The position numbers were made by a program, and so were the translations under genes. A DNA stretch of 55,690 nucleotides, from positions 1 to 55,690 of the forward strand of contig CAKZIX010000109.1 in NCBI GenBank assembly GCA_936936565.1. The letters run 5' to 3'. Below, piece by piece: positions 32,664-41,074 of this stretch. The notes beneath the pieces are model-generated. The model was given only the letters and a program-made list of their open reading frames with translations, made no database searches and was not told where the DNA came from. Position 1 is the stretch's first letter, and the number at the start of each line of letters is the position of its first letter. Source of the DNA: an uncultured Nocardiaceae bacterium. GTDB lineage: Bacteria; Actinomycetota; Actinomycetes; Mycobacteriales; Mycobacteriaceae.

Positions 32664-32865
32664 ACCCACTGCGGCCGGCGCCACGACATCGCGATCACCG
32701 AACCGACCGTGGCGCCCTTGCCCAGACGCACGTCTGGCATCACCCGAACCCCGTGAACCCATTGCAGCGCAGCGATATCCGAAGTTGCTGCAGGGCCGTC
32801 TGCTCGATCTCGGGCGGCCACATCAGCGTCTTCGCTCGCCTACCGCGGAGCTCGACGGGAAACAT
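32664..32865 (-). pseudogene. rtcB: rtcB RNA ligase remnant (N-terminal fragment, frameshifted)
   Basis: Minus-strand codons from the ATG at 32865 read MFPVELRGRRAKTLMWPPEI, as actinobacterial RtcB starts. After a one-base shift near 32785 the sequence continues as ALQWVHGVRVMPDVRLGKG then ATVGSVIAM. After another shift VAPAAVG follows, matching the MPDVH-x-GKGATVGSVIAM ... VSPAAVG block of RtcB. The metal-ligand region is altered (DVR for DVH) and everything after about residue 80 is gone. recQ begins just downstream. Clearly non-functional. Confidence 0.72.
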
Positions 32866-32902
32866 GATGCATTCCTTGCCGGATCGTCGGAGGATCAGCG
32901 GT

Positions 32903-33241
32903 ATGGACCCGACGTCACGTCCGCACCCGAATATCGGCCACACGCGCGCAACGGTGCGCGAGTTTGATGCCGAAGGCGGTTGGGGCGTGCTGGATTCGTC
33001 ACAAACACCCGGCGGCTGCTGGGTGCACTACAGCGCGATCGCGACGGGCCCCGGATTCCGAATGCTCGCCGCGGGTGCGCACGTCGAACTAGATTGGGAG
33101 GCACTACCGCAGGACGGCTACCGATTTCGGGCACGGCGGGTGTGGCCGGTGGGCACCGACCCGATCGACCCGCCGACGCGGACCTTCAGCGGCGCTTACA
33201 CGACGACGCTGGACATCTCCTTCGACGACGACATCAGCTGA
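32903..33241 (+). CDS. Cold-shock-domain-like protein
   Basis: A 112-residue protein whose first ~75 residues follow the CSD pattern: RATVREFDAEGGWGVLDS, then GGCWVHYSAI and GAHVELDWEA. It is a divergent relative of CspA-type proteins with the aromatic RNP1-like strand partly conserved. The C-terminal tail is acidic. Single-stranded nucleic acid binding is inferred. GGAGG sits 9 nt before the ATG. Its last 46 bp overlap the convergent ribokinase gene. Confidence 0.75.
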   Translation: MDPTSRPHPNIGHTRATVREFDAEGGWGVLDSSQTPGGCWVHYSAIATGPGFRMLAAGAHVELDWEALPQDGYRFRARRVWPVGTDPIDPPTRTFSGAYTTTLDISFDDDIS

Positions 33242-34095
33242 GCGATCTCCTCTTGCGTCGGCATCGACGCGCCCAGCCGGGTCGTCGCGATCGCGCCGGC
33301 TGCCGACGCCCAGCGCAGCGCTTCGGATGGTCCGCGATGCCAGTTGGCGGCCAGCACGCCGGCGAACGCGTCGCCCGCGCCGGTGGTGTCGATCGGCTCG
33401 GCCGGTACTGCCGGCACGTGCTCGCCGACGCCGTCGGGGCCGCGGTAGCGAGCCCCTTCGGCGCCGCAGGTGACGATCACATGTGGCACGTCGGACAGGA
33501 TGCCCAGCGCCGCGGACTCGGCTTCGTTCACCACCACGACGTCGACGCACGCTTGGAGTTCGAGCGGAAGCGGCTGCGCCGGCGACGGGTTGAGAATCAC
33601 GACGGTGTTGTTCGCGCGGGCGTGGCACGCAGCCGCACACACCGTGTCCAGTGGCAGCTCGAACTGGCACAGCAACAAGTCGGCCTCGGCGATGGCGTCG
33701 AGTTCCTCGGGCAGCAGACCCGTCATGGTCGAGTTCGCCCCGGACACCACGACGATCGAGTTCTCCGCACGCGCGTCCACCGTGATCGCCGCGATCCCCG
33801 ACGGTCCGGGGACTTCGCGCAGCAATTGCGTGCCGATCTCCTCGTCGACGAGCAGCTGACGCAACTCGAGTGCGAACGTGTCGTCGCCGACCGCGCCGAG
33901 GAACTCGACGTCGGCGCCCGCGCGCGCCGCAGCAACCGCCTGATTGCAGCCTTTGCCGCCCGGCATCACGCTGAACCCGGTGCCGAGGAGGGTTTCGCCA
34001 GGGGCGGGCCTGCGGTCCACCACCGTGACCAGATCCATGTTGATACTGCCGACCACGGCGATCCGCGGCGCGGGCGAAGCGGCGGAAGACGTCAC
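33196..34095 (-). CDS. rbsK: Ribokinase (PfkB family)
   Basis: A 299-residue PfkB-family sugar kinase. N-terminal VVGSINMDLVTVVDRRPAPG and MPGGKGCNQAVAAARAG are the ribokinase signatures. The anion hole and catalytic Asp are in IDTTGAGDAFAG. It likely makes ribose-5-phosphate from ribose and ATP. The GTG at 34095 is the conservative start; a GTG at 34104 is possible. It is divergent from proA, with 25 bp between starts, and its 3' end overlaps the cold-shock-like gene. Confidence 0.9.
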   Translation of the reverse strand: MTSSAASPAPRIAVVGSINMDLVTVVDRRPAPGETLLGTGFSVMPGGKGCNQAVAAARAGADVEFLGAVGDDTFALELRQLLVDEEIGTQLLREVPGPSGIAAITVDARAENSIVVVSGANSTMTGLLPEELDAIAEADLLLCQFELPLDTVCAAACHARANNTVVILNPSPAQPLPLELQACVDVVVVNEAESAALGILSDVPHVIVTCGAEGARYRGPDGVGEHVPAVPAEPIDTTGAGDAFAGVLAANWHRGPSEALRWASAAGAIATTRLGASMPTQEEIAQLMSSSKEMSSVVV

Positions 34096-34107
34096 AGTGT
34101 CCACAAG

Positions 34108-34121
34108 TACCCTGGTACCCG
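34108..34121 (+). promoter_or_regulatory. Leaderless -10 element of proA
   Basis: TACCCT (34108-34113) lies 7 nt before the GTG of proA and no ribosome site is present. Confidence 0.5.
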
Positions 34122-35392
34122 TGACAGCTGTGTCCGAATCGCAAACCTCCGAGTCCGTTCGCGACGCGGTGCACGACGCCGCCCGGCGGGCGCGCGTCGC
34201 CGCCCGCGTGCTCGCGCAATTGACCACTCTGGACAAGGATGCGGCCTTGCACGCCGCCGCCGACGCGGTGCTCGCGCACAGCGCGAAGGTGCTCGCCGCC
34301 AACGCCGAAGACATCGAGGCCGCGCGCGCCGGTGGCACCGGAGAAGCGCTGCTGGACCGCCTGCGGCTCACCCAGCCCCGCATCGACGGCATCGCTTCGG
34401 GCCTGCGGCAGGTGGCCGGGCTACCGGATCCGGTCGGCACGGTGGTGCGCGGGTCCACGCTGCCCAATGGCCTCGAGATTCGACAGGTCCGGGTGCCGAT
34501 CGGCGTGCTCGGCATGGTGTACGAGGCACGCCCCAATGTCACCGTGGACGCGTTCGGGCTGTCGCTGAAGTCGGGCAACGCGGCACTGCTGCGCGGTTCG
34601 AGCAGCGCCCGCCGCTCGAACGTCGCCCTCGTCGAGGTGCTGCGCGGCGCGCTCGAGGCGCAAGGCCTGCCCGCCGACGCCGTCCAGTTGCTGCCCAGCG
34701 AAGACCGCTCCAGTGTCACGCACCTCATCCAGGCGCGTGGCCTGGTCGACATCGTCATCCCGCGCGGCGGCGCCGGGCTGATCAACGCCGTCGTCCGCGA
34801 CGCCACCGTGCCGACGATCGAGACCGGCACCGGCAACTGCCACGTGTACGTCCACGCCGACGCCGATCTGGACATGGCCGAGGCCATCGTCGTCAACGCC
34901 AAGACCCGCCGGGTGAGCGTGTGCAACGCGGCCGAAACGATCCTCGTGGACGCGGCCATCGCCGACACCGCGGTGCCGCGCCTGACGGCCGCGCTGCAAG
35001 CCCGCGAGGTCACCATCCACAGCGACCTGCCGGGCTTCGTCGCCGCCACCGAAGACGACTGGCACGCCGAGTACCTGTCCAACGACGTAGCGCTCAAGGT
35101 GGTCGCGGGCATCGACGAGGCGGTCACCCACATCGATACCTACGGCACCGGCCACACCGAGGCGATCGTCACCAAAGACCTTGCGGCGGCACGCGAATTC
35201 ACTGCCCGGGTGGACGCTGCCGCGGTCATGGTGAACGCGTCCACCGCGTTCACCGACGGCGAGCAGTTCGGCTTCGGCGCCGAGATCGGCATCTCGACGC
35301 AGAAGCTGCACGCGCGCGGCCCGATGGGACTGCCGGAACTGACGTCCACCAAATGGATCGTCTGGGGCGACGGCCACACGAGGCCCGCCTGA
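34121..35392 (+). CDS. proA: Glutamate-5-semialdehyde dehydrogenase (γ-glutamyl phosphate reductase)
   Basis: A 423-residue enzyme for the second step of proline synthesis, reducing glutamyl-5-phosphate with NADPH. Core motifs are GMVYEARPNVTVDAFGLSLK, the nucleotide loop LLRGSSSARRSN, VIPRGGAG, and the catalytic Cys in TRRVSVCNAAETIL. The C-terminal ELTSTKWIVWGDGH is intact. It overlaps the MoxR gene by one base (TGATG). Confidence 0.96.
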   Translation: MTAVSESQTSESVRDAVHDAARRARVAARVLAQLTTLDKDAALHAAADAVLAHSAKVLAANAEDIEAARAGGTGEALLDRLRLTQPRIDGIASGLRQVAGLPDPVGTVVRGSTLPNGLEIRQVRVPIGVLGMVYEARPNVTVDAFGLSLKSGNAALLRGSSSARRSNVALVEVLRGALEAQGLPADAVQLLPSEDRSSVTHLIQARGLVDIVIPRGGAGLINAVVRDATVPTIETGTGNCHVYVHADADLDMAEAIVVNAKTRRVSVCNAAETILVDAAIADTAVPRLTAALQAREVTIHSDLPGFVAATEDDWHAEYLSNDVALKVVAGIDEAVTHIDTYGTGHTEAIVTKDLAAAREFTARVDAAAVMVNASTAFTDGEQFGFGAEIGISTQKLHARGPMGLPELTSTKWIVWGDGHTRPA

Positions 35393-36240
35393 TGTTCACT
35401 TCCGTCGACGACGTTCTCACGCGCCTGGCCACAACTGGATATCTCGCCGACAAGGCCACTGCCACTGCGGTTTTCCTGGCCGACCGGCTCGGCAAGCCGC
35501 TGCTGGTGGAGGGTCCGGCAGGGGTCGGCAAAACCGAGCTGGCCCGCGCCGTCGCTCAGTGCACGGGCGCGGAACTGGTGCGTTTGCAGTGCTACGAGGG
35601 CGTGGACGAATCACGCGCGCTCTACGAGTGGAACCACGCCAAACAGATCCTGCGCATTCAGGCGTCCACCGAAAACCATTGGGAAGAAACCAAACAGGAC
35701 GTCTTCTCGGAGGAGTTCCTGCTCTCGCGCCCGCTGCTCACGGCCATCCGGCGCACCGAACCGACCGTGCTGCTCATCGACGAGACCGACAAAGCCGACA
35801 TCGAGATCGAGGGCCTGCTGCTGGAGGTGCTCTCGGACTTCGCGGTGACGGTGCCCGAGCTGGGCACCATCGTCGCTACGCGAAAGCCGTTCGTGGTGTT
35901 GACCTCCAACGCCACCCGCGAGCTGTCCGAGGCGCTCAAGCGGCGCTGCCTGTTCCTGCATCTGGATTTCCCCGACGCCGAGCTGGAACGGCGAATCCTC
36001 GCCAGCCGGGTGCCGGAGCTTCCGAAATCCGTTGCAACGCAGCTTGTCCGGATCATCGGCGTGCTGCGGGACATGCAGTTGAAGAAGGTGCCCTCGGTTG
36101 CCGAGAGCATCGACTGGGGCCGCACCTTGCTGGCCCTGGGCGCGGATTCGCTGGACAACAAGACGGTTCGCCAGACGCTCGGCGTCGTGCTCAAGCACCA
36201 GGCAGACCACACCAAGGCCATCGCGCAGCTGAAGCTGTAA
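35392..36240 (+). CDS. MoxR-family AAA+ ATPase (Rv2426c-like)
   Basis: A 282-residue AAA+ ATPase. Walker A is EGPAGVGKTE, Walker B VLLIDETDKAD, and sensor 1 is VVLTSNATRELSEALKRRC with the arginine finger. MoxR ATPases act as chaperones that load cofactors or remodel partners, usually with a VWA protein, and one is encoded 4 bp downstream. The pair resembles the CoxD/CoxE combination of molybdoenzyme maturation, but no cox structural genes are present. Coupled to proA through TGATG. Confidence 0.92.
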   Translation: MFTSVDDVLTRLATTGYLADKATATAVFLADRLGKPLLVEGPAGVGKTELARAVAQCTGAELVRLQCYEGVDESRALYEWNHAKQILRIQASTENHWEETKQDVFSEEFLLSRPLLTAIRRTEPTVLLIDETDKADIEIEGLLLEVLSDFAVTVPELGTIVATRKPFVVLTSNATRELSEALKRRCLFLHLDFPDAELERRILASRVPELPKSVATQLVRIIGVLRDMQLKKVPSVAESIDWGRTLLALGADSLDNKTVRQTLGVVLKHQADHTKAIAQLKL

Positions 36241-36244
36241 GCCG

Positions 36245-37588
36245 ATGTCGCTGCCCGATCATCTCGTTGCCTTCGTCGAAGAACTGCGTGCCCGGGGCGT
36301 GCCGGTGGGGCCGTCGGAGACGGTGGACGCCGGGCAGGTGCTGTCGGTGATCGACATGTTCGATCGCGAGGTGCTGCGAGAAGGCTTGGCATGCGCGCTC
36401 TTACGGCGTTCCACGCACCGTCCCACGTTCGACGGACTGTTCGATCTGTGGTTCCCGGCCGCCATCGGAGACCGGACGGCGAGCGCCGACGAACTGCCCG
36501 ACAACATCGCCGACGTGCGAAAGTTGCTGGCGCAGTTGCTCGCCGACGATGCCGCCCGCACCGACCAAGTGGCCGCGCTGCTCGTCGATCAGTTCGGTCG
36601 CTACGAAACGGCCAACGGCGCATCGTTCTCGGCATATCAGGCGCTCAAGGATCTCGCGCCGGAGACCTTGATCCGCAAGATCATCGACGGGATGCGGGCC
36701 GGCAGTACGGATTTCGACGAAGAGGTGGCGCGCCGCACCGCCAAGGCGCGGATCGCGGCGTTCCGCGGCCAGGTGGAGGGCGAGACCCGTCGGCGCGTGG
36801 CCGAACGTCAAGGGCGCGACCGGGTCGCGAACTACGGCGTGCCGAGGCAGGCCGAACAGGTCGAGTTTCTGCGCGCCTCGGCGATGGAACTGGAGCAGCT
36901 GCGGCGCAGCGTGCACGGCCTGGCCCGGTTGCTCGCCAGCCGTCTGGCCGCGCGGCGCCGGCGTGCTCGGGCCGGCGAGATCGATCTGCGCAAGACGCTG
37001 CGCAAGTCCATGTCCACGGGCGGCGTACCGATCACGCTGGCGCGCCGCAAGCCGCATCCCGGGCGCCCGGAACTCGTTGTGCTGTGCGATGTCTCGGGTT
37101 CGGTAGCAGGATTCAGCCATTTCACCCTGCTGCTCGTGCACGCGCTGCGTGAGCAGTTTTCGCGGGTGCGCATCTTCGCCTTCATCGACGCCACCGACGA
37201 GGTGACCAAGTACTTCGATCCAGGCGCCGACCTGGGCACCGCGATGACTCGAATCATCAAGGAAACCAGGTTGATTCGGATCGATGGGCATTCCGACTAT
37301 GGCAACGCCATCCGGCAGTTCGCCGACGATTTCGGTGATTCGGTCACCGCACGAACGTCGCTGCTGGTGCTCGGCGACGGACGGAACAACTACCGCGACA
37401 CCGGCATCGTGCGCCTGCGCGCGCTCGTGGAGACCGCCAAGCATGCCTACTGGCTCAACCCCGAAGCCAAACAACTCTGGGGCTCGGGAGATTCCGACGC
37501 CGACAAGTACGCCGAAGTCATGGACATGCGGGAATGCCGTTCGGCGCAACAGCTCACCGCCGTCGTCTCCAGCCTGCTTCCGGTCTGA
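36245..37588 (+). CDS. VWA domain-containing protein, CoxE-like (Rv2425c-like)
   Basis: A 447-residue cytosolic protein. An N-terminal helical region is followed by an Arg-rich stretch (about 235-245). The C-terminal von Willebrand A domain has its MIDAS DVSGS at residues 282-286 (Asp282). GHSDYGNAIRQF and LVLGDGRNNYRD supply further metal-site residues. It partners the MoxR ATPase directly upstream, a conserved two-component unit of unknown client in these bacteria. Confidence 0.9.
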   Translation: MSLPDHLVAFVEELRARGVPVGPSETVDAGQVLSVIDMFDREVLREGLACALLRRSTHRPTFDGLFDLWFPAAIGDRTASADELPDNIADVRKLLAQLLADDAARTDQVAALLVDQFGRYETANGASFSAYQALKDLAPETLIRKIIDGMRAGSTDFDEEVARRTAKARIAAFRGQVEGETRRRVAERQGRDRVANYGVPRQAEQVEFLRASAMELEQLRRSVHGLARLLASRLAARRRRARAGEIDLRKTLRKSMSTGGVPITLARRKPHPGRPELVVLCDVSGSVAGFSHFTLLLVHALREQFSRVRIFAFIDATDEVTKYFDPGADLGTAMTRIIKETRLIRIDGHSDYGNAIRQFADDFGDSVTARTSLLVLGDGRNNYRDTGIVRLRALVETAKHAYWLNPEAKQLWGSGDSDADKYAEVMDMRECRSAQQLTAVVSSLLPV

Positions 37589-37601
37589 GACGACGGGGCT
37601 C

Positions 37602-37616
37602 TAAGCTCGTAGCTCG
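37602..37616 (+). promoter_or_regulatory. Leaderless -10 element of nadD
   Basis: TAAGCT (37602-37607) precedes the nadD GTG by 8 nt; no Shine-Dalgarno lies between. Confidence 0.45.
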
Positions 37617-38236
37617 TGCAAGGTAAACGCCGGCTCGGCGTGATGGGTGGCACCTTCGACCCCATCCACAACGGGCACCTCGTCGCCGCAAGCGAGGTCG
37701 CGAACAGGTTCGCGCTCGACGAGGTCATCTTCGTGCCCACCGGCAAGCCCTGGCAAAAGGAAGGCAAGCGCGTCAGCCCGGCCGAGGACCGCTACCTGAT
37801 GACCGTCATCGCGACGGCCAGCAATCCGTCGTTCTCGGTGAGCCGGGTCGACGTGGACCGCGACAAGGTCACCTACACCGTCGACACGCTGCGCGATCTG
37901 CACGCGCAGTTTCCCGACGACGACCTGTTCTTCATCACCGGCGCGGACGCGCTCGCCAACATCCTGTCCTGGCAGGATTTCGAGGAGCTGTTCGACCTGG
38001 CCCGGTTCGTCGGGGTGAGCCGTCCCGGCTACGAGCTCGGCATCGAGCACCTGCGCGAACACCTCAGCGATTACCCGCGGGACGCGGTCACCCTCATCGA
38101 AGTGCCCGCACTGGCGATATCGTCGACTGACTGTCGCACACGGGCCGGCGAAGACCGGCCCGTGTGGTACCTCGTACCCGACGGTGTGGTGCAGTACATC
38201 GCGAAGAAGAAGTTGTACAAGAAAGGTGACGAGTGA
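37616..38236 (+). CDS. nadD: Nicotinate-nucleotide adenylyltransferase
   Basis: A 206-residue nucleotidyltransferase that makes deamido-NAD from NaMN and ATP, an essential NAD step. The (H/T)xGH-type ATP motif is GGTFDPIHNGH (11-21), and ISSTDCR matches the C-terminal ISSTxIR motif. TGADALANILSWQDFEEL is typical. It overlaps rsfS by 4 bp, starting the nadD-rsfS-gpgP-octT-degV run, all coupled by overlaps. Confidence 0.96.
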   Translation: MQGKRRLGVMGGTFDPIHNGHLVAASEVANRFALDEVIFVPTGKPWQKEGKRVSPAEDRYLMTVIATASNPSFSVSRVDVDRDKVTYTVDTLRDLHAQFPDDDLFFITGADALANILSWQDFEELFDLARFVGVSRPGYELGIEHLREHLSDYPRDAVTLIEVPALAISSTDCRTRAGEDRPVWYLVPDGVVQYIAKKKLYKKGDE

Positions 38237-38610
38237 GCGCCTCCGACGAAGCCGTCGCAATGGCCCGCCTGGCGGCGGTCGCGGCCGACGAGAAGCTGGC
38301 CAGCGACGTCGTCGTGCTCGACGTGTCCGAACAGTTGGTGATCACCGACTGCTTCGTCATCGCCTCGGCACCGAACGAGCGGCAGGTCAACGCGATCGTC
38401 GACAATGTCGAGGAAAAGCTGCGCGAGGCCGGTCACAAGCCGGTGCGCCGCGAAGGTACCCGCGAGGGCCGGTGGGTGCTGCTCGACTACGTCGAGGTCG
38501 TCGTACACGTGCAGCACAACGACGAACGCAACTTCTACGCCCTCGAACGGCTGTGGAAGGACTGCCCGACGATCACCGTCGACGGAATCGGCCGCGCGAC
38601 CGATGAGTGA
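38233..38610 (+). CDS. rsfS: Ribosome silencing factor RsfS
   Basis: A 125-residue RsfS/DUF143 protein that binds L14 of the 50S subunit and blocks subunit joining in starvation. Motifs are ASDVVVLDVSEQLVITDCFV, SAPNERQVNAI, EGRWVLLDYVEVVVHV and RNFYALERLW. Its GTG overlaps the nadD stop and its 3' end overlaps gpgP by 8 bp. Confidence 0.95.
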   Translation: MSASDEAVAMARLAAVAADEKLASDVVVLDVSEQLVITDCFVIASAPNERQVNAIVDNVEEKLREAGHKPVRREGTREGRWVLLDYVEVVVHVQHNDERNFYALERLWKDCPTITVDGIGRATDE

Positions 38611-39253
38611 ACGTCCACGCAAGCTGATCCTGCTGCGTCACGGCCAGACCGAATGGAACGCCTCGGACCGCATGCAGGGCCAACTCGACACGGATCTGTC
38701 GGCGCTGGGCCGCACCCAAGCCAAGGAGGCCGCCCGCGAGCTGGCCACCCGGGAACCGCTGCTGATCGTCTCGTCGGATCTGCGCCGCGCCCTGGACACC
38801 GCCACCGAACTGGGCAACCATGCCGGACTCGAGGTCGCCATCGATCCGCGGCTGCGCGAGACGCACCTGGGGGAGTGGCAAGGACTCGACCACCGTCAGG
38901 TCGACTCCGCCGCACCCGGCGCGCGAGCTGCCTGGCGACGCGACGCGCGGATGGCGCCGCCGGGTGGTGAGAACCGGGTGCAGGTCGCCGCGCGCGGCGT
39001 TCCCGTGATCACCGAGTTGCTCGACCGCCCGGACTGGCAGGACCGGCCCGTTGTTCTGGTCGCGCACGGCGGGCTCATCGCTGCGGTCACCGCGGCGCTG
39101 CTCGGCTTGCCGGTGGAAAGTTGGCCGGCGTTCGGCGGGCTCGGCAACTGCAGTTGGGTGCAATTGTCCGCGTACCCGACCGCGACCGGAAACCCGTTCT
39201 GGCGCCTGGATGTTTGGAATGCCTCCGCAAGGGTGGCCTCTGATGTCCTCTGA
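38603..39253 (+). CDS. gpgP: Glucosyl-3-phosphoglycerate phosphatase GpgP
   Basis: A 216-residue histidine-phosphatase-superfamily enzyme. The RHG motif with nucleophilic His13 is in LILLRHGQTEWNASDRMQG, and the second catalytic His is in VVLVAHGGLIAAV. By synteny with Rv2419c it dephosphorylates glucosyl-3-phosphoglycerate, giving the glucosylglycerate that primes methylglucose lipopolysaccharide. It overlaps octT, the next enzyme of the pathway, by 11 bp. Confidence 0.92.
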   Translation: MSERPRKLILLRHGQTEWNASDRMQGQLDTDLSALGRTQAKEAARELATREPLLIVSSDLRRALDTATELGNHAGLEVAIDPRLRETHLGEWQGLDHRQVDSAAPGARAAWRRDARMAPPGGENRVQVAARGVPVITELLDRPDWQDRPVVLVAHGGLIAAVTAALLGLPVESWPAFGGLGNCSWVQLSAYPTATGNPFWRLDVWNASARVASDVL

Positions 39254-39953
39254 CCGGCCGGTCCTGCTCGTCGTCGCAGACTCGTTGTCCTACTACGGAC
39301 CCAAGGGCGGCCTCGCCGCCGACGATCCCCGCATCTGGCCGAACTTGGTTGGGCAGGAACTCGATTGGGACGTCGAGCTCGTGGCGCGGATCGGCTGGAC
39401 GTGCCGGGATGCCTGGTGGGCCGTCATCGGCGATCCGCGCGTATGGGCGGCGGTGCCGCGCGCCGGTGCCGTCGTGGTGGCAACTGGTGGGATGGACAGC
39501 CTGCCCTCGCCGTTACCCACCGCGCTGCGCGAGCAGATCCGCTACCTGCGCCCACCCGCGCTGCGCCGCGCGGTCCGCGCCGGCTACGGCTGGTTGCAGC
39601 CGCGGCTGTCGCCACTGGGCTGGCCGGTCGCGCTGCCGCCCAAGCTCAGCGTCTACTACCTCGAAAAGATCAGGGGCGCATTGGCTTACATGCGCCCGGA
39701 GCTGCCGCTGATCGCGACGCTGCCGGCCGTGCACCAATGCGACGCCTACGCCCGCGTGCACACCGGCCGCGAGCCGGCGGTGCGGGCCACCACGGCTTGG
39801 GCGCAGCGGCACGGCTTGGCGCTGGTCGATCTCGCCGAAGCCGTGCGCGAGAACGTCTTCTCCGACGAAGCCAATCCAGACGGGATCCACTGGGGCTGGA
39901 CGGCACATCGCAACGTCGCCGATGCTGTCGTGAAAGCCGTTCGCGCGCAATGA
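39243..39953 (+). CDS. octT: Diglucosylglycerate octanoyltransferase OctT
   Basis: A 236-residue GDSL/SGNH-type acyltransferase. The N-terminal VVADSLSYYGPKGG contains the nucleophilic Ser, and the distal SGNH-type DGIHWGWTAHRNVA carries the catalytic Asp/His. Its M. tuberculosis counterpart (Rv2418c) transfers octanoate to diglucosylglycerate, an early step of methylglucose lipopolysaccharide synthesis. Overlaps on both sides with gpgP and degV indicate coupled translation. Confidence 0.92.
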   Translation: MSSDRPVLLVVADSLSYYGPKGGLAADDPRIWPNLVGQELDWDVELVARIGWTCRDAWWAVIGDPRVWAAVPRAGAVVVATGGMDSLPSPLPTALREQIRYLRPPALRRAVRAGYGWLQPRLSPLGWPVALPPKLSVYYLEKIRGALAYMRPELPLIATLPAVHQCDAYARVHTGREPAVRATTAWAQRHGLALVDLAEAVRENVFSDEANPDGIHWGWTAHRNVADAVVKAVRAQ

Positions 39954-40855
39954 CTGTTGTCGTAGTCACCGATTCCTCCGCATGTGTGCCGCCAGATCTG
40001 AAGGCGCGCTACGACATTCGTGTGGTGCCGCTGCACGTGCTGCTCGACGGAGTCGAGTTCCGGGAAGGCGTGGACGAGCTGCCGGACTCGGTGTTCTCCA
40101 GTAACGCAACCACTTCGGGTGCGGCACCGGCCGAGCTGGCGGCCGTGTACGAAGCCGCAATCGCCGACAGCGACGGAGACGGCGTTCTGGCCGTACACAT
40201 TTCGCGGCAGTTGTCGGCCACCTGGGAATCCGGGCGCAAGGCTGCGCTCGAGCTGGACGGGCGTATCCGCCTCGTCGATTCCCGCGGTGCCGGGCTCGGC
40301 TGCGGATTCCCCGTGCTGGCGGCCGCGCGCGCTGCAGCCGCCGGTGCCGACCTCGATTCCGTCTACGAGACAACAGTTTCCGCCGCCGAACGGGCACGCA
40401 GCTTCATCGTGGTGGACCGGCTCGATCAACTGCGCCGCGGCGGCCGCATCAGTACCGCAGCGGCCCTGCTCGGCACGGCCCTGGCGATGAAGCCCCTGCT
40501 GCAGGTCACCGGCGGCAAGCTGGTGCTGCGCGAAAAGGCACGGACGTCCGGAAAGGCGATCGCCAAACTTGTCGACGCTGCCACCCAAGCCGCCGGCGCC
40601 GGACCCGTTTCCGTAGCGGTGCACCACCTGCAAGCGCCCGAGCGGGCCGAGCGAATCGCCTCCGCCCTGCGGGAGCGTCTGCCGAACCACACCGAATTGC
40701 TGATCACCGAATTCAGTGCCGTGCTCGGCGTGCACGTCGGCGCGGGCGCGGTCGGCGTCGTCGTGGTGCCCGAAGGCGCAGGTGCTGTGGAGGCTGGTCT
40801 GTCCGCGGACTCCGAAAGCGCCGGCGGGGAAACCGCGCCCGAGGCTGGTTCGTGA
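39950..40855 (+). CDS. DegV family fatty-acid-binding protein
   Basis: A 301-residue DegV/FakB-type protein. VVVVTDSSACVPPDL opens the family domain, VDSRGAGLGCGFPVL and VDRLDQLRRGGRIS are the fatty-acid-binding signatures, and TEFSAVLGVHVGAGAVGVVV closes it. It may present acyl chains to a kinase or to the acyltransferase encoded upstream (inference). The ATG overlaps the octT stop. The last ~20 residues are acidic and unlikely to be structured. 218 bp without a gene follow; eis, present here in M. tuberculosis, is absent. Confidence 0.9.
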   Translation: MTVVVVTDSSACVPPDLKARYDIRVVPLHVLLDGVEFREGVDELPDSVFSSNATTSGAAPAELAAVYEAAIADSDGDGVLAVHISRQLSATWESGRKAALELDGRIRLVDSRGAGLGCGFPVLAAARAAAAGADLDSVYETTVSAAERARSFIVVDRLDQLRRGGRISTAAALLGTALAMKPLLQVTGGKLVLREKARTSGKAIAKLVDAATQAAGAGPVSVAVHHLQAPERAERIASALRERLPNHTELLITEFSAVLGVHVGAGAVGVVVVPEGAGAVEAGLSADSESAGGETAPEAGS

Positions 40856-41061
40856 GCCGTTGCGAAGTTTCGGCGAAACGGCGCCGCGAGCGCAACCACC
40901 ACCACCGTATCGACGGACCGAAGTCGGGCTGATTTCGCTGGTCAGCGGGTCGCCGGGGTGGTTCGGCCGGTGCGAAGCGCAGCGTATTCACACACTCATT
41001 TCTATCCACAGGCCATCGCATAACTGCAGGTGAGCGGAATGGGGTGGTCCGGCGCCGCCGT

Positions 41062-41074
41062 TAGGTTGCTGGCA
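41062..41074 (+). promoter_or_regulatory. Leaderless -10 element of comEA
   Basis: TAGGTT (41062-41067) lies 6 nt before the ATG with no ribosome site. Confidence 0.55.

Noticed and set aside
32980..35390. Upstream part of the 1086-codon frame leading into MoxR
   Set aside because: Residues before 35392 are Arg/Gly-rich shadow of ribokinase and proA; MoxR homology starts at MFTSVDDV.
40856..41073. A gene or eis remnant between degV and comEA
   Set aside because: No frame in this gap resembles an acetyltransferase; it contains only the comEA promoter and a weak 6-bp hairpin.
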